A stretch of 64,000 nt of DNA from Liquidambar formosana (taxonomy: Eukaryota > Streptophyta > Magnoliopsida > Saxifragales > Altingiaceae), in assembly GCA_039720395.1 (NCBI GenBank), contig CM077824.1, positions 23,327,278 to 23,391,277 of the forward strand, in the 5' to 3' direction. Of the stretch, positions 34,026 through 44,603 are shown piece after piece (positions within the stretch are counted from its first letter, which is position 1; each line of letters begins with the position of its first letter). A program made the position numbers and the translations under genes. The notes below the pieces were generated by a model. It saw nothing but the letters and a program-made list of their open reading frames with translations, made no database searches and was not told the DNA's origin.

Positions 34026-35794
34026 CCCCCTTATACTTCAGCAATGGGGAGGAAAATTTCTGAAGTGGGAGGCACATTGGAGGCTATGACAGCCATCCTT
34101 AAGGTAGTTTAACCTAAATTTTGAGTGAGAGAGTGAGAGAGAGAGCTTGAAGGAGGGCTGGAATTGTACTTGGAGGCTTGAAGGAGAGCTTTTCAACTTG
34201 TCCACAAGAAGAGAAGAGGAGTTCTACAGCAGCAACCATAGGTATACCCTCTCTTCTCCTCTTCTCTCTTTTAAAATTAGGTTTTTGCATAGAATAGCAT
34301 TATCTCATGTTCAAGCTTATTTTTTTATCACGTGTTGATGCTTCTAATGCTTAGAATACATGATTAGAATAATGTTTGTGGTTGGATTTGCATGATATAA
34401 TGTTATTTCATGTGACTTTATGTTTAGGTGTGTTTTTAGCTAGGGTTTCTAGAGTTTGTTTTAGGGTTTTGCATTGAATGGCTATGATTTCATGTTAAAG
34501 CATATGTTTTTATCATATTTTGCTACTTCTATGAGTTAGTATGCATGATTAGGATGATGTTTATGGGCTGTTTAAAATGCTAGAGGGCTGTTTAATGTGA
34601 TTTAATGCATGTTTGCAATTTTAGGGTTTCTCTTGTGCTGAAATTAGGTTTTTACTTAGAATAGCTATATTTCATGTGCAAGCTTGTGTTTTTATCATGT
34701 GTTGATGCTTCTATTGATTAATATGCATGATTAGAATGATGTCTATGAGGAGTTTTGCATGATTTAGAGTTATTTTATGTGATTTTGAGCACAATTGTGA
34801 TTCTAGGGTTTCATTCATCCTTGTATTAGGAAAGTTCCATATAGCATGATAGCTTAGGGTTTTTTCTTTATTTTTTCTTCATAGTTGATATATATGTGCT
34901 GCATATTTGATAACTATGATATTTTTGAGCATTCACATAGTTGATTTTAGGGTTTTTATGCATGTCATGGTTCTAGGATCAAATTGGGGTTTATGGTTGT
35001 TCATTATTTATGTTGTTTGCATGCTTAGTGGATGAACATAGGCTTTAATTCAATTCTGTCCAGATTTGTTTATTTCCTTAAAAATGATATTTTTGCATTC
35101 ATAGTTGTGGATTTTAGGGTTTGTTGCATGTCATTGCATATAGGATTGAATTAGGGTTTTTATTGGTTCATGATTGGTGTTCTTTGCATGACTTATGAGT
35201 GATTTTAGACCTTATTTCAATTCTGTCCAGATTTGTCCATTGTTCTTATTGCCATATTCTGAGCATGTGTTTGCCTATGTTTTAGCATGATAATTGCTTG
35301 ATTGGAACCTAGTTTGGTTGGTTGGTATTTTGGTATGTTTTGCATGCAAATTGCAGGTGCTTGACAAGTACAACAGGTGCAACTACCCCACCAATGTGGG
35401 GTGGTTATTTTGGCTATTGCGAGATGAAATCTTGCAAATAAGATAATTACCTTATGCAATAGGGTGGTTATTTTGACAGGTTGCTTTTGCTTAAAGGTAA
35501 GTAGGGTATGAGGGTGCCCCAATTCACCCTTCTTTCCTTTCCTTGAAACTTTCCCTTTCTCCCCCCTAGGGTTGTTTCCTAATAGAGGGGTATGGTAGAT
35601 TCTATAGTATCCTTTCATAAAATTGCCTTTTAAATCAAAGTTTCCATCTTTATCAAATGCCATATTTACCAAAAATCTTTCGAGAATCATTTATTTTGGA
35701 AACTTACCATGTTTTTCTTGAAAGGAAACTTAGGGTTTACCATAGGCCTCTATTAGGTTATAACCCTATTCCCTTTCGAACTACGTGGACTTTG

Positions 35795-37451
35795 TGTTAG
35801 GATTATGCCCTAGAGCCAATTGTAGAGATGATTGTTTAGGGATTAGGAACAATCATTTGATTTCATTTATGTATGTCACATTTATTATTGATTTAATAAA
35901 AGGGCTTATTCTATTATGTTTATATGCATCATTTATATTTACATAATATGTCCATGGAGTTAGAGTTGAGAATATGGAATTACAAAGAGTTGTAATTTTG
36001 AGACTGTAGATATATCTCTGTACTAAACTCCTAAAGCATTCCTAGTTGAAGGTTCACTATGATGGACAATAATGAACCATAGGACTAGCACTTGTTAGGT
36101 TGACTCTATAGGAGGATAGCTAGTCTCAAGCTATTTGTGTGGAGACACTACAACCAACAAGTGGGTGCCTATTACGAGAATAGGTACACTGAATGTGACC
36201 AAAGATATGAGATAAACTGAATGGAGTTTTTCCTGCCTGTCAATCAGTTTCTCATTGTTATAGTGGTACAAGTAATCCTTAGACCTGAGACACCATAGTT
36301 GTCTTATGCATGTAGCTTTAGAAGTTTGATAACACTAAGTGCAGATCCTATTCAGGGGTCTACAAAGGTGTTCATTGGCCCTACTGCTATGTATATGAAG
36401 GCATGTGAGTGATCAACAAGGGATCCATCACTCTCAGGAAAAAGAGAGAGAATGTCTCATATAGCATTCATAATATAACTCATTAAATCCATGGCCATGG
36501 TAGGATGAATATGAAAAGAGTTTCATGAGTTCATCAATGAGTTGATATCTATGAATGAGTATAAAGTAATTGAACTAGGGACTTGACAGACTTCCATGTC
36601 CTATTAGTTCAATTGGAGACATTGTGTTGAAGGAAGGATGCAATTGTAACCTATAAACTATAATAGAAGGGTTCTTTGAAAATGACTATTCACCTCATTA
36701 AGGACCACACCATGAGCCATATGCTAGGTGTTACCTATGGTTAGTAGAAGCCCTAATTGATATAAGTGAGTTATAATCAATTAGGGAATTGGAAGGAGTT
36801 CCAATTAGACCCTAAATGGAAAGAGTTCCATTGTGCACACCTCGTGCTATTCCTACTACTTAATGATGTGAACCCAATGGGTCACACACTGATCATGCAA
36901 GAAGGGCTTTAAAGTCTATGAGAGAAAGGGTTTTAGTGAATAAAGAATAGTTCTTTATAGGCCTATTTGTATTTGATACAAATAATAGGGGTTAATGTGC
37001 AATTAAGTGTAATTACACATAACCCTATTAGGGTTTCTTCCCCATGGCCAGCCCCCTTTAGTGGGCTGCCTATATAAGTCACACTTATGTGTGACATGGC
37101 ACAAGAGGCTTGCAAAATAAACCCTAGCCGTCCAGCCCCTTGGAGGCTCTCTTCTCTCTCTCTCTCTTCTCCACCTCTAGCAACAACAAGGAAGAAGAAA
37201 GAAAGGACTTGAAGCTCTAGCTAGGTGTGGATACCGTTGGAGGCAGCACACTTGGGCTGCTCATTCACCGCTGTCCGGAATCAAAGCTTGGAGCAAAAAG
37301 GAGAAGACAAAAATTCTGTAAGTGTTCTAACCCTCTTTGTAGTTAGGGTTTGATTTTGTGTTATGCATAGTTAGATTCATGGGCTGTGGAATCGTAGGAA
37401 AAATTTTTATATTCCGCACTTCAATTTTTCCCTCTTGTTCGATTCCCAACA
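35795..37451 (+). mobile_element. solo LTR of the copia family
   Basis: 1657 bp, TGTTAGGATTATG to CCCAACA. It is the plus-strand counterpart of the LTRs at 12248 and 20288. The flanks are CTTTG (35790-35794) and CTTTA (37452-37456), a 5-bp duplication with one later change. It has TATATAAG (37071-37078) and hairpin GTCACAC-TTAT-GTGTGAC. It landed inside the three-stem module of the host LTR. Confidence 0.92.
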
Positions 37452-37456
37452 CTTTA

Positions 37457-37534
37457 ATCCATGTATTTCCATACATGGTACGTAGGCGCTCTTCGTGAGG
37501 TTCAAGTCCGCCCTAGGATACTAAGTATCCTAGG
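37457..37534 (+). other. three-stem module of the element 3 LTR, split by the copia solo LTR
   Basis: The 5' arm GGACTT is at 35787-35792. After the insertion follow CCATGTAT-TTCC-ATACATGG, TACGTAGGCGCTC, AAGTCC and CCTAGGATAC/GTATCCTAGG. Confidence 0.65.
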
Positions 37535-37957
37535 TTTTCTCCCCCCTCTTTCTTTTTCTGTTTTTCTTTGATTTAATTGCTTATATGGATGAATGAATGA
37601 ATGATATGCATGCTGTCTTGTGATGATAATTGTTGATTTGTGCGTGATTAAGACTTTGATTTAGCCCAATTAAATTAAGAGACCGTTTAGGGCAATATGG
37701 GTGCCTATAGGCTTTGCCTAGAACCTTCCCATATCGTAACTTAGCCTCTGAATCCCCGATTTCTTTGGTTTCCAAAAGATCATTTGCCTTACCATTTTTA
37801 AATATGGAGTCAATCTTTTGTTTTCCTAAAACAAAACCGTTTTTTAGGGTTTTCCTTGTTTCCTTTAAAAAATAAGGTGGCGACTCCTTTTTGTTTTCAA
37901 ACCCCTTTTCCTTTTTCAAACCCTCCTGTGGGCCTTGTAACTTTTTTAGGGTCCACA

Positions 37958-39188
37958 AAGTCTTATAACCCCTATCGAGAAAGCAGCTACCATAATCTTC
38001 ACGGAAGCTGATTTGCCAAAAGGGAAGAGAGATCATGTGCAGGCTTTGAACATAACTGTTGATACCCTAGGGAAGCGGGTTCCCACCGTCCTTATTGACA
38101 ATGGCTTTGCTTTGAATGTGTGTCCACTTCATACTGCTACATCTCTTGGGTTGGGACCTACAGATTTTGTGCCATCTGGGCAATCAGTGAGAGCATATGA
38201 CAACACAAGAAGGGAGGTAATTGGTATGGTGACCTTACCATTAATCATAGGACCGGCAGAGTTCGAGGTCGAATTCCAAGTTCTTGATGTTCCTGCCTGT
38301 TTCAATCTCTTGCTAGGTCGACCATGGATCCATCCAAATGGGGCCATCCCATCATCCTTGCACCAAAAAGTTAAGTTCCCCTACAAAGGATCTATTGTGA
38401 CCCTACAAGGAGACTATGAACTCGCTGCTAGTCAAATGTCAAGAATCCCCATTTGTGAGATCAAGCACGATCCTTCAGATATGCCGTTGTCAGGGTTTGA
38501 ATATGTGCAGGTTATCAACTCAGCACCCACAAGTAGAGAACTTATCCCGCTAGACTTTTCACCACATGGGAACTTGCGTGTTGCTGAAATCATGAAGATC
38601 ATGGGTTTCTTTCCTGGCATGGGAATGGGACCAAGGCACTGAGGAATTTCAGAGCCAATTAAGCACCAGTCGGCCTCACATACCTTTGGCTTGGGATATA
38701 AGCCAACACAAGCAGATTACAAGGAACAGGCGCAGCTGAGAAAAGAGAAAGAAATTGCTAAAGCTCGTGGGCACACTGTATTTCACCCGCTTAAGCCTTA
38801 CAAGCCAACCCTAAATGGGCGCTTTATGAAAGAAGGAGAAGATTTCCTGTATTGTGGTTTCTCGGAACCTACTTATGTGGAGTCCATCAGAGCAAGAGTC
38901 CCAGGGTTTGAGATCTTCTTTGAGACCGAGTGGTATCCGATTACAGCAACCATGGTTGAGGATTCAGCAATAGATAGCGACAGAGAAGAAGAGGATTGGG
39001 CAGACAGCATAGATTCAGAGGTTATGGGCCGATTGTTTTCAGAATGTGTGCTAGCCATTGAAGATTGTGAAGAGGTTCCAGTTCCAGCATTCCAGACAGT
39101 CAGCAAGCCACTTCAGAATTGGTATACCGAAGGATCCCCCGTTCTTGTTCCAAAGAAAGAAGAGTCTAAGCCAGTAGAGGATATGTAG
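37958..39188 (+). pseudogene. end of gag-pro of element 2: protease and G-patch
   Basis: The frame is entered at the element 3 junction, reads PIEKAATIIFTEADLPKG and aligns with gag-pro of element 1. The protease has VLIDNGFALNVCPL (about 38085) and LLLGRPWIHP. After it comes a G-patch-like segment, MGFFPGMGMGPRH (to 38642) then HTFGLGYKP (about 38682); G-patch motifs are glycine-rich nucleic-acid-binding modules. A TGA at 38640-38642 interrupts it. The C-terminal part after the G-patch is acidic (DSDREEEDWADSIDSE). The stop TAG at 39186-39188 lies within the predicted donor of the next intron. Element 1 has no G-patch here. Confidence 0.85.
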
Positions 39189-39329
39189 GATTTTTTTGAG
39201 TCTTGAGTCAGCAAACAATTTGTTTTTGTTTAAGTAATTCTTTCCTGAGTTGTTTAGAGTTGTCGTAAGTGTTGTTATTTCAGAGTCTTCAAGTAGTAAT
39301 TAGTACTTTCTTTCTTTGTTTCCTCGCAG
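39185..39329 (+). other. predicted intron between pro and RT of element 2
   Basis: The donor GTAGGA at 39185 contains the gag-pro stop. The acceptor ends TTTCCTCGCAG at 39329 after a long T/C tract. Splicing joins 39184 to 39330 in frame and yields DYIHCLRAF before the RT. It is 145 bp. The layout is the same as in element 1. Confidence 0.65.
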
Positions 39330-42300
39330 AGATTATATTCATTGTCTTCGCGCCTTTTTGTCTCTTAATGTGTGTGGCATGGAAATAGACCCTAGAGACG
39401 CTGATATCCCTCCCGAGCTCGTTGAGCAAAGGAACAAAGGGATAGCACAACCAATTACAGAAGAACTAGAATCAATTAATCTAGGGACGAATGAATTGCC
39501 AAAAATAATTAAAATTGGTACAACACTTTCCCCTTCTGAAAAAGAACAATTGGTTGAGTTGTTGAGAGAGAATCTTGAAGTGTTCGCCCGGAGTAGACAC
39601 AGATATAGTGCAGCATCACATTCCAACCAATCCTGACATGAAGCCTGTTAAGCAGAAGTTGAGGAGAATGAAGCCCGAGTGGGCGTTGAAGATAAAGGAA
39701 GAGGTGATCAAGCAGATAGAAGCTAAGTTCTTTAAGGTCGTGGAGTACCCTGAATGGCTTGCAAATATAGTACCAGTTCCAAAGAAAGATGGCAGAGTGT
39801 GTATGTGTGTAGACTTTCGTGATTTGAATAAGGCATGCCCTAAGGATGACTTTCCACTACCACACATTGACGTGTTAGTTGATAGTACCGCAGGGCACGC
39901 TCTTCTTTCTTTCATGGATGGTTTCTCGGGTTACAATCAGATCAAGATGGCACCAGAAGATATGGAAAAAACATCCTTCATCACTCAGTGGTGGACCTAT
40001 TGTTACAAAGTAATGCCATTCGGGTTAAAGAATGCAGAGGCGACTTATCAGAGAGCTACTACCACCTTGCTGCATGACATGATACACAAAGAGGTCGAGG
40101 TTTACGTCGACGACATGATTGTCAAGTCAAAAGATAGGGAAGGACATGTAGCTGTGCTCAGAAAGTTCTTCGATCGAATCATAAAGTACAAGCTTCGCCT
40201 CAACCCTCAGAAATGTGCTTTCGGAGTCACTGCGGGAAAGCTGCTAGGTTTCACGATAACACAGAGGGGAATCGAAGTGGATCCAAGCAAGATCAAGGCC
40301 ATTCTGGAGATGCTGCCGCCTAAGAATGAGAAGGAAATCTGAGGTTTCCTCGGAAGATTGCAGTACATAAGCCGGTTCATAGCTCAACTCACTACCATTT
40401 GTGAGCCTGTTTTCAGGCTACTAAAGAAAGGAGAACCAAAAGAATGGAACGAGGAATGCCAGAATGCTTTTGAAGCCATTAAACGCTACTTAAGCAATCC
40501 ACCGATACTGGTTCCACCTAGAGAAGGAGTGCCGTTGTTGCTGTACTTAACCGTCACAGAAACTGCTATGGGGCAATGCTTGCACAATACTTGGAAGAGT
40601 CGAGGAAAGAGAATGCCATCTACTATCTGAGTAAGAAAATGACAGACTATGAGGTGAACTACAACGCTGTGGAAAAGACTTGTGTGGCATTGGTGTGGGC
40701 CTCTCAAAAACTCCGCCATTACATGCTATCTTTCCAGGTGTTCCTCGTTAGTCGCATGGATCCACTCAAATATTTACTTGAAAAGCCAATGTTGACCTAT
40801 CGTACTGCGCGATGGTTAATGTTGTTATCTGAATTTGATATCAAGTATGTGGTACAAAGCTCGATAAAAGGGAGAGTCATTTCAGAACACTGGGCAGAAA
40901 ATCCAGTTTCAGAAGGAGATGGCATTGAACAAGGGTTCCCTGACGAAGACATATTGGAGATAGAAAAGAAGCCATGGAAAGTCTACTTCGACGGTGCTGC
41001 AAATAAAAGGGGCTTCGGCATAGGAGTCTTATTGATTTCTCCTGATGACGCCCACACCCCACTGGCAATGAAGTTAGGGTTCGAGGCCACAAACAACATC
41101 ACTGAATATGAAGCTTGCATTCTAGGGTTGGAAGCAGCCTTAGAGTTGGGAGTTGAAGAGTTAGAAGTGTACGGAGACTCAGCCTTGATTATCTGCCAAA
41201 TCAAAGGAGAATGGAAGACTCGAGACGAGAAGTTGTTACCCTATCATGCTTATCTAGAAGCACTCACCAAAGAATTTGATAAAATAGAGTTCCACTACTT
41301 GTCAAGGGTAAAGAACCGCTTTGCTGACGCTCTTGCTACACTTGCGTCCATGGTGGAAATCCCAAAAGGCGGAAATGTTCATCCACTCGTGATTGAAAGA
41401 AGAAAAGAACCGGTGTACTGTTGCAGTGTTCAGAATAGTCAAGTAACAGATGGGCGTCCGTGGTTCTATGACATCCAGAGGTTCGTAGAGAAAAGGGAAT
41501 ATCCCGAAGGAGCTTCAAAAGTAGACAGGCATACGCTGAGAAGATTGGCTACCCACTACATCATGTGCGGAGGAAAGCTATACAGACGATCCTACGACGG
41601 CATTCACTTGCTCTGTGTGACGGAAGAAGAAGCTCAAAGAATAATTGAAGAGGTACATGAAGGAGCAGGGGCGCCTCACATGAATGGATATATGCTAGCT
41701 AAGAAGATTGCTCGTCTCGGTTACTATTGGACCACCATGGAAAGAGATTGTCATCTGCATGTCAAGAAGTGCCATAACTGTCAAATCTTTGCCAATGTTC
41801 AGCACCTTCCATCAATGCCTTTGAATACTATGTCATCCCCTTGGCCCTTTTCAACTTGGGGAATAGATATCATTGGAAAAATCCATCCTAAGTCAAAGGA
41901 AGGTCATGAGTTTATCTTGGTGGCAATAGATTACTTTACTAAGTGGGTAGAGGCGAAGTCTTATAAAACCTTGGGGTCAAAGCAAGTGGCCCATTTCATT
42001 AAGACCCACATTATTTGTCGATATGGGGTTCCACATGAGATCATATCAGATAATGGACAACACTTCCGAGGCGAGGTAGAAGAAATCTTGCAGAAGTACA
42101 GCATCCGAGTTCACAAGTCTTCCCCTTATAGGCCGCAGACAAATGGAGCAGTTGAAGCAGCTAACAAGAATGTGAAGAATATGCTACAGAAGTCGGCTAA
42201 GAAGTACAATGACTGGTCAGAAAGGTTGCCACTCGTCTTATGGGGTTATCGCACTTCAATCAGATCTTCCACAGGTGCTACACCGTATTCATTGGTTTAT

Positions 42301-42705
42301 GGCATGGAAGCAGTTCTCCCTGTCAAGTTAGAAATCCCTTCTCTCAGGGTAATAGTGGAAGATCAGTTATCCGAAATGGATTGGGTAAGAAACAGATATG
42401 ATGAGTTAGTTCTACTTGATGAAAGGCGTTTAAATGCTCTATACCATGTTCAAGGTTATCAGCGCAGAATAGCTAGAGCTTTCAACAAGCGCGTCAAGGA
42501 TCGTGGCTTAAAAGATGGAGATATAGTGCTAAAAGAAATCCGTGCGCCTATCTTTGATCCAAGGGGCAAGTTCAGGCCTAACTGGGGCGGACCCTACATC
42601 ATAAAGGAGATATTGCCAGGAGGAGCAGTTCGATTGATGGATTTGGATGGAATAGAGTTCTCTCAACCAACCAATTTAGATCAACTCAAGAGATACCATG
42701 TGTAA
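39330..42705 (+). pseudogene. pol of element 2: RT, two RNase H, integrase; three lesions
   Basis: RT has FFKVVEYPEWLANIVPVPKK, FMDGFSGYNQIKMA, VMPFGLKNAEATYQR and catalytic YVDDMIV (about 40105). Three defects are visible. About 19 bp are missing near 39588-39591, where element 1 encodes WSYEDM. TGA at 40340-40342 stands at an Arg position. One base is lost near 40568-40573 (GAMLAQ region). From 40576 to 42705 the frame is open: RT-linked RNase H (YYLSKKMTDYE), second RNase H (YFDGAANKRGFGIGV, VYGDSALI, NRFADALA), integrase HHCC finger (HEGAGAPHMNGY, CHNCQIF), D-D-E in WGIDIIG, SDNGQHF and AVEAANKN, then GGPYIIKE and DQLKRYHV. Confidence 0.93.
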
Positions 42706-43115
42706 GCTTGATAGGTTGAAAACCCGTAAGGGCGGCCTAGGCAAAAGAAAAGCATGAACTACGAGGGCCTGATTCTCCATCATTCAAAAAAGAAAAAGAA
42801 GAAAAAAAAAAAGAAAAAAAGAAGAAAGAAAAGAAAGAAGAAAAAAAGAAAGAAAAGAAAAGAAAAGAAGAAAATGTTTATAACATGATGGAGATACGTA
42901 GGCAGCCCATAAAGTTACCTTGGGTGCGGTCCAATTGAGAAAAGAGAAAAGAAACAAGGGGCATGGCAATGTATAAAGCAATTCATAAAACAAAGTTAAT
43001 TGTTTGATGGCAATTCATTCAAAACTAGAGAAATTGATAATAGTTTTATTTGTAATAATTGTAAGTCTCGAAGGACTATTATTGTGCTTAACATGCTTAA
43101 AATTCAAAAGGGTTG
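42706..43115 (+). other. post-pol spacer with long A/G tract
   Basis: AACCCGTAAGGGCGGCCTAG, an almost pure purine tract (about 42786-42873), then GATACGTAGGCAGCCC and GTTACCTTGGGTGCGGTC. It has the same order as 24143-24460. It shares TACGTAGGC with the LTR module. Confidence 0.6.
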
Positions 43116-44380
43116 CTAATTCCTTGCTCTCTGAGAAGTCTTCTTTGTTCCAGTAGTCTTGTTTGCTTTGGTGTCATCCTCCCTTGACCTCTTTGTACTC
43201 CCCAGTGAAGAAATCCCAATCAACTCAGCTACTTGAGCCCTCATTGTTGTTTCTTTATGACCAATGTCTTCAGATAACCACTTCTTGTATTCCTTGCTAA
43301 GCTCATAAGGTCCATTAGTGTTTTGAACAAGGGTAGCAGAGTTCCAACCGTTCCATCTATCCTCCATCCATTTAACCAGAGATGAGAAACAGGTTGAACA
43401 GGGTGAATTTGCCTTAAATTTGTCTGAATGGTACTCGTTTGGGTGTTTGGAATTGTTTGAACTGCACCAAATTGCCGAAGGATTCGAGATGGCCAGTAAA
43501 AAGAAGTCACTTTCAAGCCCATCAACTTGATAAGTGTACAGCCCACAGTTCGCAAGAGCACCTTTTCGTCACACTTCCAGTGAGGCACGTGCCAACAGAT
43601 AGACCGCCATGAGGTATGGTACAGCATGTCAAGCCATTCGTCAGGAGAAGCATCTGACGGGAATTCAGGAACACGCAGACGGAAGTGCTGAGGCCCATAA
43701 TTTGCAACACGAGGAGATGATAAGAGGTTTAACTTCTCTAGCAACCACATATGAAGAAGGAGAGGGCTGCCCTCAAAGTTCGCTTCAAACCGATCCTGTA
43801 CCTTGTCTAGCCCATTGAGAGTTTTCGCTAGAACCATTGGAATTATGTTTCGGGACTTGGAAAGAGGAGTTACAAGCTCACAAATTTCAATTGGGACAAA
43901 CAACGTACCATTGGTGATGAGAAACCTCCCAATCAAGCAGAAAGCTAAGGCATGCTGACGTGGTCGAGATAAAGGCAGCCCACATGACCTCCCAAGGGGC
44001 AGGAAAGATGTTGCTAGCTTGTTCAAATCTACCATGTTGCCTTTTATAAAGGCCATAGCATCGTGGGTAGAGATTTCCAAAAGAGAAGCAAAAGAAGAAA
44101 CATAACCTTGTCGAAGGTATGGAAGGATGAAGGGCCCTGATGGTTGCACTCCGAACAGCGCGCAAAATTCCTCATGGGTGGGGCAAATTTCATTGCGATG
44201 GAAACGGAAAACATGAAGTTCAGGGTCCCAAAAGTATGTAGAAGCATAGAGCATAGTCCAATTTACCTTGACTTTGGCGAGGGAATAGAGCGCGCCCAAG
44301 CCATAACTCTTGAAAACCCTTTTGTCTTCTTTACTCATGTTGCTGAAGCAAAGTGTCAAAAAGCTATCAAAAGTCTCCAT
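43116..44380 (-). pseudogene. antisense gene 1 of element 2, homologue of 24461-25747, one frameshift
   Basis: The ATG is at 44378-44380. The protein follows element 1's antisense gene throughout: YASTYFWDPELHVFRF, PTHEEFCALFGV, HALAFCLIGRFLI, PMVLAKTLNGLD, LLHMWLLEKL, VTSFYWPSRILRQFG. The first frame runs to 43241, but from about 43375 the homology (MEDRWNGW, NTNGPYELSKEYKKWL) lies in the neighbouring frame to 43116, so there is a frameshift between roughly 43375 and 43450. Function unknown; the domain is plant mobile/DUF7745-like as for element 1. The tail is basic (KRSRED, TKKTSQRARN). Confidence 0.82.
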
Positions 44381-44429
44381 GAATTGATGTTGAATGAATA
44401 ATAATGGTTTATGAACATGTGGGGGGTGT

Positions 44430-44436
44430 TTTTATA
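44430..44436 (-). promoter_or_regulatory. TATA box of antisense gene 1
   Basis: Minus-strand CTATAAAAACACC, about 50 bp before the ATG. Confidence 0.65.
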
Positions 44437-44523
44437 GGCCTTTAGGCTCAAATTTGAGTCCTAGAAGGCTTAGAAGTCGAAAAAAGCGTCAAAAAGTCGC
44501 AAAGTGCGTAAACAGCAAAAGTG

Positions 44524-44603
44524 CTCGAGAGACCGGTTGAGGCCAACCGGTCCAACCCGTTCACCAACCGGTCCAACCGGTTGGGCCCAACCGGTCACCC
44601 GAG
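44524..44603 (-). promoter_or_regulatory. AACCGGT palindrome array upstream of antisense gene 1
   Basis: Several ACCGGT palindromes in GGTCCAACCGGT context, with GGTCACCCGAG at one end. It lies 88 bp upstream of the TATA box. The same words form the array in this element's LTR (52720-52776). Confidence 0.7.

Larger units (their letters stand above)
32590..37957 (+). mobile_element. Element 3: 3' end of a Tat-like Ty3/gypsy element (interior tail and 3' LTR)
   Basis: The tail has a tandem repeat, the hairpin plus polypurine tract before an LTR, and a family A LTR interrupted by a copia solo LTR. Immediately after the LTR end (37957) comes gag-pro coding of element 2 with no PBS, so this LTR is not the 5' LTR of that coding region. 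The simplest reading is that element 3 inserted into element 2 with TSD AAGTC (37958-37962); the matching copy would lie upstream of the window. Confidence 0.75.
33046..37957 (+). repeat. 3' LTR of element 3 (family A), split by a copia solo LTR
   Basis: TGTCACACCCC to GGTCCACA. Without the 1657-bp insertion and its duplication it is about 3250 bp, close to the 3294-bp solo LTR at 2835-6128. It has a palindrome array (33751-33832), TATA box (34018-34025) and three-stem module (interrupted). Confidence 0.88.

Noticed and set aside
35217..35690. 157-codon minus-strand ORF in the element 3 LTR, and 151-codon ORF at 37581-38036
   Set aside because: They are antisense to conserved LTR blocks and show no domain; explained by chance open frames.
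37457..37534. tRNA gene suggested by GTTCAAGTCC
   Set aside because: No acceptor stem, D-arm or anticodon arm fits; the words belong to the LTR module.
33046..37957. Reading this LTR as the 5' LTR of element 2
   Set aside because: No PBS follows it, a polypurine tract precedes it, coding starts mid gag-pro, and the 3' LTR at 52077 belongs to a different family. A deletion or recombination origin is not fully excluded.
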